DNA of 64,000 nt from an uncultured Paracoccaceae bacterium (GCA_937146765.1 CAKZRP010000080.1:62001-126000); one strand, 5' to 3'; shown: positions 1 to 8,647, counted from the stretch's first letter. The notes: a model not told the origin generated them from the sequence alone. Translations and numbers: made by a program.

Positions 1-668
1 GCATCGCCGGTCTTCTTTTCCATGCTTCCATCTGGATAGAGCTTGGCGATATTGCCGACGTTCTGGTTGATGTCCCGCGCTGCCCGTTGGATGTTCTCGC
101 TGAAGAACTTCAGCGCCTCGGCCTCATCCCCGTTGGAATTGCGCTGGTTCTGAGCCACAAAGAGGGCGCCCTTCTTCAGCGTGGCATCGAGGTTCTTGCC
201 CAGAACGCTGAGTGAGCGCACCGCGTCGGTCATCTCCTTGCCCTTCTTGCCGACGATCTGCTTGTTCATGTTGAGCTGCGCCTCGCCGCTCACCACGATC
301 GCCTCGAGATCCTTTTCCAGCACGTTGAGGCTGTCGAGTTTCATCTTGGAACCGGTCGTCTTCAGCTCGTCCTTCCAGGCCGCATCGAGAACCTTGACAT
401 AGGCGGCACAGGCCTTTTTGGCCGCCGAGAGCGCCTTTTCGAGGTCGGACAGAGCCTTGAGCTGCTTGTCGAGTGGATCCTTCTTGTCCCGCGCGCCGGC
501 GCGATAGTCCTCGAACGCCTTGTCCATCGCCTTGAAATTGGTCGACAGGTTGGTCTTCTGGATCACCTTGATGAAGCCGTCGCTGGGTTTCTTGGACTTG
601 GTATTGGTTTCAAAAACCTTCTTCGCCCGTTCCCATTCCTTGGCCCAGCCACCTGCTTCAACTGCCAT
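1..668 (-). CDS. Hypothetical lysine-rich helical protein (3' end outside window)
   Basis: An open frame of 222 codons runs from an ATG at 668 through the left edge of the window. A GGAGG ribosome binding site lies 7 bases before the ATG. The protein is rich in Lys, Glu, Ala and Asp with long heptad-like stretches, and has no signal peptide, membrane segment or Cys/His cluster, so it looks like a cytoplasmic helical or coiled-coil protein. I do not recognise the family. It lies beyond the 3' end of tRNA-Leu, a typical place for integrated DNA, but no integrase is visible. The C-terminus is missing. Confidence 0.75.
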   Translation of the reverse strand, partial: MAVEAGGWAKEWERAKKVFETNTKSKKPSDGFIKVIQKTNLSTNFKAMDKAFEDYRAGARDKKDPLDKQLKALSDLEKALSAAKKACAAYVKVLDAAWKDELKTTGSKMKLDSLNVLEKDLEAIVVSGEAQLNMNKQIVGKKGKEMTDAVRSLSVLGKNLDATLKKGALFVAQNQRNSNGDEAEALKFFSENIQRAARDINQNVGNIAKLYPDGSMEKKTGD

Positions 669-933
669 AAATGTACCTCCCGATTGCAAAATCATTTCGT
701 GCCAACAGTGACGTAAGGGTCTCTCGAAATCGTTGCAACGCCTGGTTCCCGAGAGTTTGAATTGAACACCCTGTTTGACCGCCCTGTGTCAGAGTGGAAC
801 GCAGCAGAACGCCGCTTCCGTCGTTGACGGCTAAAAAATCCAGGGCTTGGTGAAGGCAGCTTTCCGGCGATAATCCAAAGAAAAACCCCACGTGCGACCG
901 GCGCAGCGGAGGTTTCATTCATAGATCTTGCGG

Positions 934-1019
934 TGGTACCCAAGGTCGGACTCGAACCGACATGACCTCGCGGCCGGGGGATTTTGAATCCCCTGCGTCT
1001 ACCATTCCGCCACTTGGGC
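934..1019 (-). tRNA. tRNA-Leu (anticodon CAA)
   Basis: An 86-nt class II tRNA read on the minus strand. It has a 7-bp acceptor stem opening with G-U, an anticodon stem GGGGA/TCCCC around loop TTCAAAA (anticodon CAA), a variable arm, the TTCGAGT T-loop sequence and an encoded 3' CCA. It decodes UUG leucine codons. It stands alone between a hypothetical gene and a YqaA-type gene. Confidence 0.97.
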
Positions 1020-1184
1020 ATGGAGCTTCTCCTAACGCTGCTTCTCTGCAAGGTCCAGAGGCAAAATTGCGCAAACCTGCGGAAAGCGGCGTAATTTCCG
1101 AACTGTCGCAAATTGTTGAGTTGACGCTCTACAGCCCGCATGCAAGGTCGGCCTTGACCTGTTTCAAAGGACCTTTTGACCCTG

Positions 1185-1763
1185 ATGTTGAGACCCCTGT
1201 ACGACCGGACCATGGCCTTGGCCGACCACCCCAAGGCGCTGTGGTGGCTGGCTGCCGTTGCCTTTATCGAAAGCTCCGTCTTCCCGATTCCCCCGGACGT
1301 GCTGATGATCCCGATGATCCTTGCGCGCCCCTCGCGCGCGTGGCTCATTGCGCTGGTCGCCACTGTGGCTTCGGTTCTCGGCGGAGTCCTCGGGTATGCC
1401 ATCGGCGCCTTTTTCTATGACAGTCTCGGCCAGCCGATCCTCGAGGCCATGGGCAAGGCGGACAAAATGGCGGAGTTTAATACCCGCTTCAACGACTTTG
1501 GGTTCTGGGCTGTGCTGATCGCCGGCATCACCCCCTTTCCCTACAAGGTCATCACAATCATGTCCGGATGGACCGGGATGCCAATCGTCACTTTCGTGGT
1601 AACCTCTATTCTGGCCCGGGCACTGCGTTTCTTCCTGGTGGCCGGTCTCCTGTGGCAATTCGGCGCCCCGGTGCGGGCCTTTATCGAAGAGCGGCTCGGC
1701 TTTGTCTTCTCTGTCTTCTGCGCGCTTCTCTTCGGCGGCTTTTTGGCGCTGAGGTACCTATGA
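1185..1763 (+). CDS. YqaA/DedA-type (VTT domain) membrane protein
   Basis: A 192-residue polytopic inner-membrane protein. It carries the motifs of the YqaA branch of the DedA/VTT family: ESSVFPIPPDVLMIP near residues 24-38, then ITPFPYKVITIMSG, both in re-entrant hydrophobic stretches. DedA relatives act in lipid-carrier flipping and membrane homeostasis; the substrate here is unknown. An in-frame TTG at 1176 lies nearer the AAAGGA at 1166-1171, so the start could be three codons upstream. The stop overlaps the dsbB start (ATGA), so the two are translationally coupled. Confidence 0.88.
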   Translation: MLRPLYDRTMALADHPKALWWLAAVAFIESSVFPIPPDVLMIPMILARPSRAWLIALVATVASVLGGVLGYAIGAFFYDSLGQPILEAMGKADKMAEFNTRFNDFGFWAVLIAGITPFPYKVITIMSGWTGMPIVTFVVTSILARALRFFLVAGLLWQFGAPVRAFIEERLGFVFSVFCALLFGGFLALRYL

Positions 1764-2224
1764 CGTACAGCCGTTTCCTTGTCGCACTCGCGGCTGGTGG
1801 ATCTTTGGCCCTTTTGCTCGGGGCTTTCGGTTTCCAGTTCATCGGCGAGCTTGCACCCTGCAAGATGTGCATCTGGCAGCGCTATCCGCATGGCGCGGCG
1901 ATCGGGATCGGGGTGCTGGCCTTCCTGATCCCTGGTGCTGCGCTGCCCTATCTCGGCGCACTGGCTGCGCTGACGACCTCTGCCATCGGCGCCTTTCATG
2001 CCGGTGTCGAACAGGGCTGGTGGGAAGGGCCGACCACCTGCACCTCCGGTCCGATCGGCAATCTAAGCGGCGAAGAGCTGATGAACCAGATCATGTCGGC
2101 CCCGTTGGTGCGCTGCGACGATATCCCCTGGGAAATGCTGGGCCTCTCCATGGCGGGTTGGAACGCGGTCCTGTCGTTTGTCCTGTTCGGGCTCTGGGTC
2201 GCGGCGGCGCGTTCCGCGCGCTGA
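1760..2224 (+). CDS. dsbB: Disulfide bond formation protein, DsbB family
   Basis: A 154-residue quinone-dependent inner-membrane oxidoreductase that reoxidises DsbA-type thiol oxidases. It has four hydrophobic segments and the two expected cysteine pairs: C34-K-M-C37 after the first membrane segment, and C94/C119 in the second periplasmic loop. The length matches short alphaproteobacterial DsbB proteins. The ATG at 1760 overlaps the upstream membrane-protein stop by 4 nt. It ends exactly where the convergent Lrp-type regulator ends. Confidence 0.9.
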   Translation: MTYSRFLVALAAGGSLALLLGAFGFQFIGELAPCKMCIWQRYPHGAAIGIGVLAFLIPGAALPYLGALAALTTSAIGAFHAGVEQGWWEGPTTCTSGPIGNLSGEELMNQIMSAPLVRCDDIPWEMLGLSMAGWNAVLSFVLFGLWVAAARSAR

Positions 2225-2656
2225 TCAGACGCGACTGTCCTTCTTGGTGGCCAGCAGCAGATTGGTTTCGCTGCTGACCACCCCGTCAAACATGCGAATC
2301 TTGGCCAGAGCCTCGTCCAGGGTCTCGAGGCTCTCGGTCCCCAGTTCCACGATCAGATCCCAGCGGCCATTGGTGGTATGGATCGCCCGCACCTCCGGCA
2401 GGCCCTGCAACTGTCGGGTTATCCGAGCCGCGCCACGCCCCTCGATGCCGATCATCATCATGCCGCGCACCGGATCCCGCAGCACGTCTTCTTTCAACAC
2501 AACCGTGAACCCAAGGATGTCGCCACGCGCCTGCAGGCGCTCGATCCGGCTGCGCACCGTGGTGCGCGACAGCTCCAGCTGCAACGCCAGATCCGACAGC
2601 GACGCCCGCGCGTCATGGCGCAGCGCAGCAATCAGGCGTTCATCCGTTTTGTCCAT
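2225..2656 (-). CDS. Lrp/AsnC family regulator, probable controller of the arginine operon
   Basis: A 143-residue protein with an N-terminal winged helix-turn-helix (DERLIAALRHDARASLSDLA, then a recognition helix around LSRTTVRSRIERL) and a C-terminal RAM ligand-binding domain. The ATG at 2656 has GGAG 8 bases upstream; in-frame upstream codons lack a site. It is divergent from the arginase operon, and a 15-bp palindrome of Lrp type lies between them. Control of arginine or ornithine catabolism is inferred from this arrangement, not shown. Confidence 0.9.
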   Translation of the reverse strand: MDKTDERLIAALRHDARASLSDLALQLELSRTTVRSRIERLQARGDILGFTVVLKEDVLRDPVRGMMMIGIEGRGAARITRQLQGLPEVRAIHTTNGRWDLIVELGTESLETLDEALAKIRMFDGVVSSETNLLLATKKDSRV

Positions 2657-2692
2657 CAAAGGGCTCCGTTTTGCGATTTCTTTTTCCCTTAT

Positions 2693-2707
2693 GAGCAATT
2701 TGTGCTC
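2693..2707. promoter_or_regulatory. Putative Lrp-family operator, GAGCA-ATTTG-TGCTC
   Basis: A perfect inverted repeat with 5-bp arms around a 5-bp AT-rich centre, in the 109-bp gap between the divergent regulator (start 2656) and arginase (start 2766). Size and symmetry fit the 15-bp sites of Lrp/AsnC proteins; I count 11 matches to the Lrp consensus YAGHAWATTWTDCTR. Function is inferred. Confidence 0.5.
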
Positions 2708-2765
2708 TGTAATCCACCTCAATTCGGAGAAATATCAGATGTAACTTGCAAGAAGGAGACCGCGC

Positions 2766-3695
2766 ATGTCCTCTCGTCACTGTATCCTCGTTGGTGCCCC
2801 CGTGGACAGCGGCAAGCGCCGCACCGGCTGCCTGATGGGGCCCGACGCCTATCGCACCGCCGGTCTTGGCGCTGCCCTGCAGAGCCTCGGCCACACGGTG
2901 GAGGACATCGGCAATATCCGCCCTGCCCCGCATGATCCCGACACGGGTGAAGGACTGCTGTACCAGCCCAACCTGACCCGGGCCTGGACCCAGGCGCTGT
3001 CGGATGCCGCCGAAGAGGCTATGGGTCGTGGCATGCCGATCTTTATGGGCGGCGACCATGCGCTGGCGCTTGGCACCGTGCGGGGGGTCGCGAACCACGC
3101 CGCCAAGGTGGGCCGCCCGCTCTTTGTCCTCTGGCTGGATGCCCATTCCGACTATCACTCGCTGCAGAGCACCGATTCCGGCAATCTGCATGGCACGCCG
3201 GTGCGCTATTTCACCGGTCAGGCTGACTTTCCTGGCTTCCCGCCGGTGCCAAACCCGGTTGCGCCTGAAAACGTCTGCATGATCGGCCTGCGCTCCGTCG
3301 ATACCGGCGAGCGGGAAGCGATGGAGAAGGTCGGCATCCGCCGCCATGACATGCGCGATATCGACGAGAACGGCGTTGCCCGCCCGCTGGAGGCCTTCCT
3401 CGATCAGGTCGAAGCCGCCAACGGCATGTTGCATGTCTCGCTCGACGTCGACTTCCTCGACCCCGCCGTTGCCCCTGCCGTGGGCACCACGGTTCCGGGC
3501 GGTGCCACCGTGCGTGAGGGGCATCTGGTCTGTGAGATCCTGCATGACTATGGGCTGATGACTTCGATGGATCTGGTGGAGCTGAACCCCTTCCTCGACG
3601 AGCGTGGCAAGACGGCGCATCTGATGGTCGACCTCTGCGCCTCGGCGATGGGCCGCCGCGTGTTTGACCGCCCGACCCGGAGCTACAACACATGA
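2766..3695 (+). CDS. rocF: Arginase
   Basis: A 309-residue Mn-dependent ureohydrolase that converts L-arginine to ornithine and urea. All metal-ligand motifs are present: GGDHALALG (H98), WLDAHSDYH (D125, H127, D129) and SLDVDFLDP (D228, D230), plus the E273 motif VELNP. AAGGAG precedes the ATG. It is the first gene of a three-gene operon and its stop overlaps the next start (ATGA). Agmatinase or formiminoglutamase is less likely because the downstream genes use ornithine and citrulline chemistry. Confidence 0.95.
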   Translation: MSSRHCILVGAPVDSGKRRTGCLMGPDAYRTAGLGAALQSLGHTVEDIGNIRPAPHDPDTGEGLLYQPNLTRAWTQALSDAAEEAMGRGMPIFMGGDHALALGTVRGVANHAAKVGRPLFVLWLDAHSDYHSLQSTDSGNLHGTPVRYFTGQADFPGFPPVPNPVAPENVCMIGLRSVDTGEREAMEKVGIRRHDMRDIDENGVARPLEAFLDQVEAANGMLHVSLDVDFLDPAVAPAVGTTVPGGATVREGHLVCEILHDYGLMTSMDLVELNPFLDERGKTAHLMVDLCASAMGRRVFDRPTRSYNT

Positions 3696-4615
3696 CAACG
3701 CTACAGGCGCCGGGCGCGGTCGTGATGATCCGCCCGCACCACTTTCAATCCAATCCGGAAACCCGCGACGACAACGCCTTTCAAACCCTGTCGGATGCCA
3801 CCGCCGAAGTGACCTCGGCGCAAGCGCTGGCAGAGTTTGACGGCGCGGTCGCCACCCTGCGGGAAGCCGGCGTGACCGTGCATGTCTTTGACGACGAAGG
3901 CAACGAAACCCCGGATTCCGTCTTTCCGAACAACTGGTTCTCGACCCACGCGGGCGGCCATGTGGCGATCTATCCGATGTTTGCCGCCAACCGCCGCAAG
4001 GAGCGCCGCTGGGATGTGATCGAGATGCTGAAACGCGACTACCGCGTGCAGGATGTCATCGACTATTCCGGGCTGGAAGCAGACAACCTCGCGCTCGAAG
4101 GCACCGGCGCCATGGTTCTCGACCATATCGAGCGCGTGGCCTACACGGTGAAATCCAACCGCGCCGATCCGGTGCTGCTGGAGCGTTTCTGCACCCATTT
4201 CAACTTTGAACCCATGGTGTTTGAGGCGAAGGATGCCGCAGGCCGCGACGTCTATCACACCAATGTGCTGATGGGCATCGGCACCGATTATGCGCTGATC
4301 TGCCTTGCCATGATCACCAACCCCGCTCGCCGCGCCGAAGTCGCACAGCGGCTGGAGGATAGCGGGCGCACTGTGATCGACCTCACGCCCGCGCAAATCG
4401 GCGCTTTTCTCGGGAACACGTTGGAGTTGACCGGCCGGACCCGCATCCTCGCCCTCTCCACCACCGCGATGGAGGCCCTGCGCCCCGAGCAACGCGCTGT
4501 GATCGAACGCTCCGCCACCCTGGTGCCGCTCTCCATTCCGACCATCGAAACAGCCGGAGGATCGGTGCGCTGCATGCTCGCCGCCATCCACCTGAGCCCC
4601 CGCAAAAGGATGTGA
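3692..4615 (+). CDS. ctlX: CtlX-like citrulline hydrolase (guanidino-modifying superfamily)
   Basis: A 307-residue member of the amidinotransferase/arginine deiminase superfamily. Visible landmarks are FPNNW (78-82), LEGTG (from 135), a YHTN histidine (H189) and a C-terminal GGSVRC motif whose C294 is the expected nucleophile. Characterised CtlX proteins hydrolyse citrulline to ornithine. Its place between arginase and ornithine cyclodeaminase, with overlapping start and stop, suggests a second feed of ornithine into the pathway. A dimethylarginine or arginine substrate cannot be excluded. Confidence 0.87.
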   Translation: MTTLQAPGAVVMIRPHHFQSNPETRDDNAFQTLSDATAEVTSAQALAEFDGAVATLREAGVTVHVFDDEGNETPDSVFPNNWFSTHAGGHVAIYPMFAANRRKERRWDVIEMLKRDYRVQDVIDYSGLEADNLALEGTGAMVLDHIERVAYTVKSNRADPVLLERFCTHFNFEPMVFEAKDAAGRDVYHTNVLMGIGTDYALICLAMITNPARRAEVAQRLEDSGRTVIDLTPAQIGAFLGNTLELTGRTRILALSTTAMEALRPEQRAVIERSATLVPLSIPTIETAGGSVRCMLAAIHLSPRKRM

Positions 4616-4617
4616 CC

Positions 4618-5664
4618 ATGACCCAACCCTCCGACAAAGCCTTGGTGCCTTTTGTCAGCGTCGACAATATGATGCGGCTCATTCATCACGTGGGCATCGA
4701 AGAAATGCTGCGCGATCTCGCCGACTATATCGAGGCGGATTTCAAACGCTGGGAGCTGTTTGACAAGACGCCCCGCGTGGCCAGCCATTCCGACGTCGGC
4801 GTGATCGAACTGATGCCGACCTCCGATGGCGAGGCTTACGGATTTAAATACGTCAACGGCCACCCGAAGAACACGTCCGAGGGGCTGCAGACCGTCACCG
4901 CCTTTGGTCTTCTGGCGGATGTTTATACTGGCTATCCGGTGCTATTGACCGAGATGACCATCCTGACCGCACTGCGCACCGCGGCGACCTCGGCGATGGT
5001 GGCAAAATACCTCGCCCCCAAGGACGCCGACACCATGGCGATGATCGGTAATGGCGCGCAGTCGGAGTTCCAGACGCTTGCGATGAAGGCCATCATCGGC
5101 CTGAAGGCGGTCCGGCTCTATGACAAGGACCCGGCGGCTACGGCAAAATGTGCCCGCAATCTCGAAGGTCTCGGGATTTCTGTAACCGTCTGCAAGACCC
5201 CGGAAGAGGCCATCGAAGGCGCGCAGATCCTGACCACCTGCACCGCCGACAAGCAGTATGCCACCATCCTGACCGACAACATGGTCGGCGCAGGCGTGCA
5301 TATCAACGCGATTGGCGGCGATTGCCCGGGCAAGACGGAGCTGGCAAAGGGCATCCTCGACCGTTCCACGGTCTTTGTCGAATACCCGCCACAGACCCGG
5401 ATCGAGGGCGAGATTCAGCAGATGGCGGAGGATTTCCCGGTGACCGAACTCTGGGAGGTCATCCTTGGCCGCAAAAAGGGTCGCACCGACGCGCAGCAGA
5501 TCACCCTGTTTGACAGCGTGGGCTTCGCGATCGAGGATTTCTCCGCCCTGCGCTACATCCGCGACCGCATCAAGGATACCGACTATTTCATCGACCTCGA
5601 TATGCTGGCGGACCCCGACGATCCGCGCGACCTCTTCGGTATGGTTCAGCGCGCAAAGCCTTGA
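4618..5664 (+). CDS. ocd: Ornithine cyclodeaminase
   Basis: A 348-residue NAD-dependent enzyme of the OCD/mu-crystallin family that deaminates and cyclises ornithine to proline. It shows the Rossmann motif GNGAQSEFQ, a conserved substrate lysine in AYGFKYVNGHP and DCPGKTEL near the catalytic region. The ATG at 4618 sits 7 bases after AAGGA; an in-frame GTG at 4612 is less likely. As the last gene of the operon, it completes arginine to proline with release of urea and ammonia. Confidence 0.95.
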   Translation: MTQPSDKALVPFVSVDNMMRLIHHVGIEEMLRDLADYIEADFKRWELFDKTPRVASHSDVGVIELMPTSDGEAYGFKYVNGHPKNTSEGLQTVTAFGLLADVYTGYPVLLTEMTILTALRTAATSAMVAKYLAPKDADTMAMIGNGAQSEFQTLAMKAIIGLKAVRLYDKDPAATAKCARNLEGLGISVTVCKTPEEAIEGAQILTTCTADKQYATILTDNMVGAGVHINAIGGDCPGKTELAKGILDRSTVFVEYPPQTRIEGEIQQMAEDFPVTELWEVILGRKKGRTDAQQITLFDSVGFAIEDFSALRYIRDRIKDTDYFIDLDMLADPDDPRDLFGMVQRAKP

Positions 5665-5674
5665 TACAAATGAA

Positions 5675-5702
5675 AGACGCGGCTCCGCTCAGGGCCGCGT
5701 CT
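5675..5702. terminator. Hairpin terminator between ocd and the HNH gene
   Basis: A perfect 9-bp stem, AGACGCGGC/GCCGCGTCT, with a 10-nt loop. Read on the minus strand it is followed by TTTCATTTG. It lies between convergent genes and probably ends both, more clearly the minus-strand one. Confidence 0.65.
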
Positions 5703-5708
5703 GTCCTG

Positions 5709-6293
5709 TCAGGCTTCCAGCTCGCTGTCCCAATAAAGATAATCCATCCAGCTTTCATGCAGATGTCCCGGCGGAAACTTGCGACCGACATTGCGCAATT
5801 CTTCCGCCCCCGGCCGACGCGGCGGCTTCCTCAGGGACATGCCGGCACGGTGCAGCGACATCGAGCCTTTCTTGAGGTTGCAGCGCGAACAGGCTGCCAC
5901 CACATTCTCCCAACTGGTGACGCCCCCTGCTGCGCGCGGGACCACGTGATCGAAGGTCAGATCGCCCTTGGCGCCGCAATACTGGCAGGAGAACTCGTCC
6001 CGCAAGAAAAGATTAAAGCGCGTGAAGGCCACGCGCTTTTGGGGTTGAACATAGTCTTTCAGCACAACAACCGACGGTATTCGGATTTCGGTACTTGGGC
6101 TGCGCACAACCTCGTCATACTCGGCCACGATGGCGACCCGGTCGAGCCATGCGGCTTTTACGGCGTCCTGCCATGGCCAGAGCGACAAGGGATAATATGA
6201 CAAGGGTCGGTAATCCGCATTGAGTACCAAGGCCGGGTGCTGTTTCAGTGCGCCCGGTTCTCGTACGAATTCCGTCCTGAAGTCTCCGTCCAT
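5709..6293 (-). CDS. HNH endonuclease family protein
   Basis: A 194-residue protein with a C-terminal-half HNH module. It contains a CQYC knuckle, the FDHVVPRAAGG histidine motif and CSRCN. This arrangement is a beta-beta-alpha metal nuclease fold with a zinc-binding frame. The conserved N-terminal segment (NADYRPLSYYPLSLWPW) is typical of a chromosomal HNH group widespread in Alphaproteobacteria. The biological target is unknown. The ATG at 6293 has GAGGA 8 bases upstream. No restriction or phage genes are adjacent. Confidence 0.88.
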   Translation of the reverse strand: MDGDFRTEFVREPGALKQHPALVLNADYRPLSYYPLSLWPWQDAVKAAWLDRVAIVAEYDEVVRSPSTEIRIPSVVVLKDYVQPQKRVAFTRFNLFLRDEFSCQYCGAKGDLTFDHVVPRAAGGVTSWENVVAACSRCNLKKGSMSLHRAGMSLRKPPRRPGAEELRNVGRKFPPGHLHESWMDYLYWDSELEA

Positions 6294-6451
6294 CAACGTC
6301 TTCCTCGCCCTGCTTGCCTCAACTCGGCACCAGAGCGGGGAACCCGCCCCAGCTTGTGGTTAACTATATCTCGTGGCCGGAACCTGACAAGCCCCAATGA
6401 TCCACCACATGTCGTGTGGGATAATTTGATTCCGTTACAGCGGCATGACAG

Positions 6452-6460
6452 TTATCCACA
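6452..6460 (+). promoter_or_regulatory. Perfect-match DnaA box (TTATCCACA) in an intergenic region
   Basis: An exact 9-mer consensus DnaA box in the 259-bp gap between the HNH gene and rluE, within locally AT-richer sequence. A single box does not make an origin, and none of the usual origin neighbours are present. It may be a DnaA-titrating or regulatory site. Confidence 0.35.
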
Positions 6461-6552
6461 GCTAGTTTAACAGGCATCTTTCGGATCACATTGCTGAATT
6501 TGGAGCATAGGGCCGCTTGCGCAAGGGCGCGCGCATCCGTAATCACGTCAAA

Positions 6553-7263
6553 ATGACGCGCCTGATCCGGTTCAATAAGCCTTTTGACGTGCTGCCGCAG
6601 TTCACGGACCGCGGCACCGAAGGGGCATCCCGCGCGACTCTCAGTGCCTTTGTGGACTGCCCCGGCGTCTACCCCGCCGGACGCCTCGATCGCGACAGCG
6701 AAGGGCTGATGCTACTCACGGACAATGGTCGGCTACAAGCCTTCATCAGCGATCCCAAGCACAAGCTGGAGAAGACATATTGGGTGCAGGTCGAGGGCGA
6801 AGTCACTGAAACAATGCTGAAATCCCTCCGTGGAGGGATTGAGTTGAAGGACGGGATGACGCGGCCAGCCAAGGCGCGGGTTATCGAAGAACCGGCCATG
6901 CTCTGGGCGCGAACCCCGCCCATCCGCGAGCGGAAATCGGTGCCGACGACTTGGATCGAGCTCAAGATTAGCGAAGGCAAGAACCGCCAGGTGCGCCGGA
7001 TGACTGCCGCCGTAGGCTGTCCGACCCTGCGCCTGATCCGCTATGCCATCGGCACCTGGACGCTGGACGGGCTGGCGCAGGGCGCTTGGGACGATCTAGA
7101 GCCGCCGAATGTGCCCGGCCCGCCCAAGCCTTCGCAAAAGCCGCCGCGTCACAAGCTTGCGAAATACCGTCCCGATCCCACCAGCCCGCGAACCTCAAAA
7201 GACGCACCCAAAAAAGACGCGGCAAGGTCACCCTCACCGCGCCGAAAACCGCGATTAAAATAA
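6553..7263 (+). CDS. rluE: 23S rRNA pseudouridine synthase, RluE type
   Basis: A 236-residue RsuA/RluE-family enzyme that isomerises a uridine in 23S rRNA. The N-terminus (TRLIRFNKPFDVLPQFTD) closely follows E. coli RluE. GRLDRDSEG carries the catalytic aspartate, and GKNRQVRRM is the C-terminal family motif. There is no N-terminal S4 domain, as expected for RluE. A basic, Pro-rich tail of about 50 residues follows the fold. No clear ribosome binding site precedes the ATG at 6553. Confidence 0.9.
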   Translation: MTRLIRFNKPFDVLPQFTDRGTEGASRATLSAFVDCPGVYPAGRLDRDSEGLMLLTDNGRLQAFISDPKHKLEKTYWVQVEGEVTETMLKSLRGGIELKDGMTRPAKARVIEEPAMLWARTPPIRERKSVPTTWIELKISEGKNRQVRRMTAAVGCPTLRLIRYAIGTWTLDGLAQGAWDDLEPPNVPGPPKPSQKPPRHKLAKYRPDPTSPRTSKDAPKKDAARSPSPRRKPRLK

Positions 7264-7274
7264 GTTGCTTAACC

Positions 7275-7940
7275 TCAGAGGCTCAACTCGTCGCGCATGA
7301 AGGCCAGCGCCACCGACAGACCGTCCGGTGCGATGCCATGGGCGGTGCCTTTCATGATGTGGGCATAGACATCGGTAAACCCGGCCTCGCCCAGAGCCTC
7401 GGCGGCGGCAGGCAGGCTTTGCGGAGGCACCACCTCGTCCTGATCGCCATGCACCAGCAGAATGGGCATCCGACTCACCACCTCGTCCGAGAGGGTTTCG
7501 GGAGAAAGGAGCCGACCAGAGAAGGCCACAACCCCGGCGACCGGATCCTCGCGTCGTGGCGCCACATGCAGGCTCATCATCGTGCCTTGACTGAACCCAA
7601 ACAGAACAACCTGTTCCGGCAGCAAGTCCTCATCCACCATCAGCGCGTCGAGAAAGGCGTTGAGGTCATCCACCGCCGACATCATGCCGCGCATGGATTC
7701 CTCTTCGGAGGAGCCATCGATCCAGGGGATTGGAAACCATTGAAAGCCAAAAGGCGCACCGGCACAGGCCTCGGGCGCATCCGGCGCGACAAACAGCGTG
7801 TCCGGCAGATGCTCGGCCAGCGGGTCGGCAAGGCCCAGAAGGTCGGCGCCATTGGCGCCATAGCCGTGCAGAAACACCACGGCGGAGCGGGTTTCCCCAG
7901 AAAGCGGCTCTTTGCGGCCGGCCGTCAAAACGCGAGTCAT
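7275..7940 (-). CDS. Alpha/beta hydrolase, phospholipase/carboxylesterase family
   Basis: A 221-residue esterase of the YpfH/carboxylesterase type. It has an oxyanion stretch VFLHGYGANG, nucleophile elbow GFSQG, a catalytic Asp in HGDQDEVVP and a His in GTAHGIAPD. The fold is complete and there is no signal peptide. The natural substrate is unknown. The ATG at 7940 follows GGAAGGGAT and overlaps the upstream glycosylase stop by 4 nt, so the pair is an operon. Confidence 0.88.
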   Translation of the reverse strand: MTRVLTAGRKEPLSGETRSAVVFLHGYGANGADLLGLADPLAEHLPDTLFVAPDAPEACAGAPFGFQWFPIPWIDGSSEEESMRGMMSAVDDLNAFLDALMVDEDLLPEQVVLFGFSQGTMMSLHVAPRREDPVAGVVAFSGRLLSPETLSDEVVSRMPILLVHGDQDEVVPPQSLPAAAEALGEAGFTDVYAHIMKGTAHGIAPDGLSVALAFMRDELSL

Positions 7941-8569
7941 CGGATCCCTTCCCTGTCCTTTGCCACATGGTAATAGGCCCACAAGAGCCGCGCCGCAACA
8001 GAGCGCCAGGGGGACCAGGCCTCGGCCATCTGCCGCAGTGCTTTTTCATTGGGCCGGTCGGGCAGATCGAACAACACCCGTGCACTTTCCTGAAGCGCCA
8101 GATCGCCGGGGGCAAAGACATCGGCGCGCCCGAGCGAGAACATCGCATAGATCTCAGCGGTCCAGACGCCGATACCGGGCACCTGGGTCAGGATTTTCAC
8201 CACCTCCGCCGTAGGTTCCTGTCGCAAGCCATTGAAATCAATGTCAGCCTCCGCCAGAGCCTTGGCATATCGCGCCTTCTGGCGGCTGAGACCACCAGCG
8301 CGCAGATCCTCCTCGGTGATGGTGCGAATGCGGTCGGGATCGGTATAGCCCGCCGCCAGCATCCGCGCCCAGATCGCATTGGCCGAGGCGACAGAAACCT
8401 GTTGGCTGACAATGGCGCTCAGCAGTTCGGCAAAGCCATCAGGCTTGCGCCGAAGGGGCAAAGGGCCGGTCTGAGCATAGGCCAGGGCAAGGCGCGGATC
8501 CTGTGCACAGAGCCATCCCACGCCTTCGGCCACGCAGTCCGCCGTTTCAATGATGCGGCCAATGGTCAT
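7937..8569 (-). CDS. DNA-3-methyladenine glycosylase II family protein (AlkA-like)
   Basis: A 210-residue HhH-GPD base-excision enzyme. The helix-hairpin-helix segment LTQVPGIGVWTAEIYA is followed by DVFAPGDLAL, whose Asp is the catalytic residue of this family. It lacks the N-terminal domain of E. coli AlkA, like the compact Mag1-type enzymes. It probably removes alkylated purines. A GTG at 8602 would add 11 residues and has AAGGA about 14 bases upstream, so the start is not certain. Confidence 0.87.
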   Translation of the reverse strand: MTIGRIIETADCVAEGVGWLCAQDPRLALAYAQTGPLPLRRKPDGFAELLSAIVSQQVSVASANAIWARMLAAGYTDPDRIRTITEEDLRAGGLSRQKARYAKALAEADIDFNGLRQEPTAEVVKILTQVPGIGVWTAEIYAMFSLGRADVFAPGDLALQESARVLFDLPDRPNEKALRQMAEAWSPWRSVAARLLWAYYHVAKDREGIR

Positions 8570-8647
8570 CTCATGACCGGGTCCAAAATTGTATTGGTGC
8601 ACCGCACGCCGCTTGTTCCTTCACCTGTTCAGGGATACGCAATTGCC

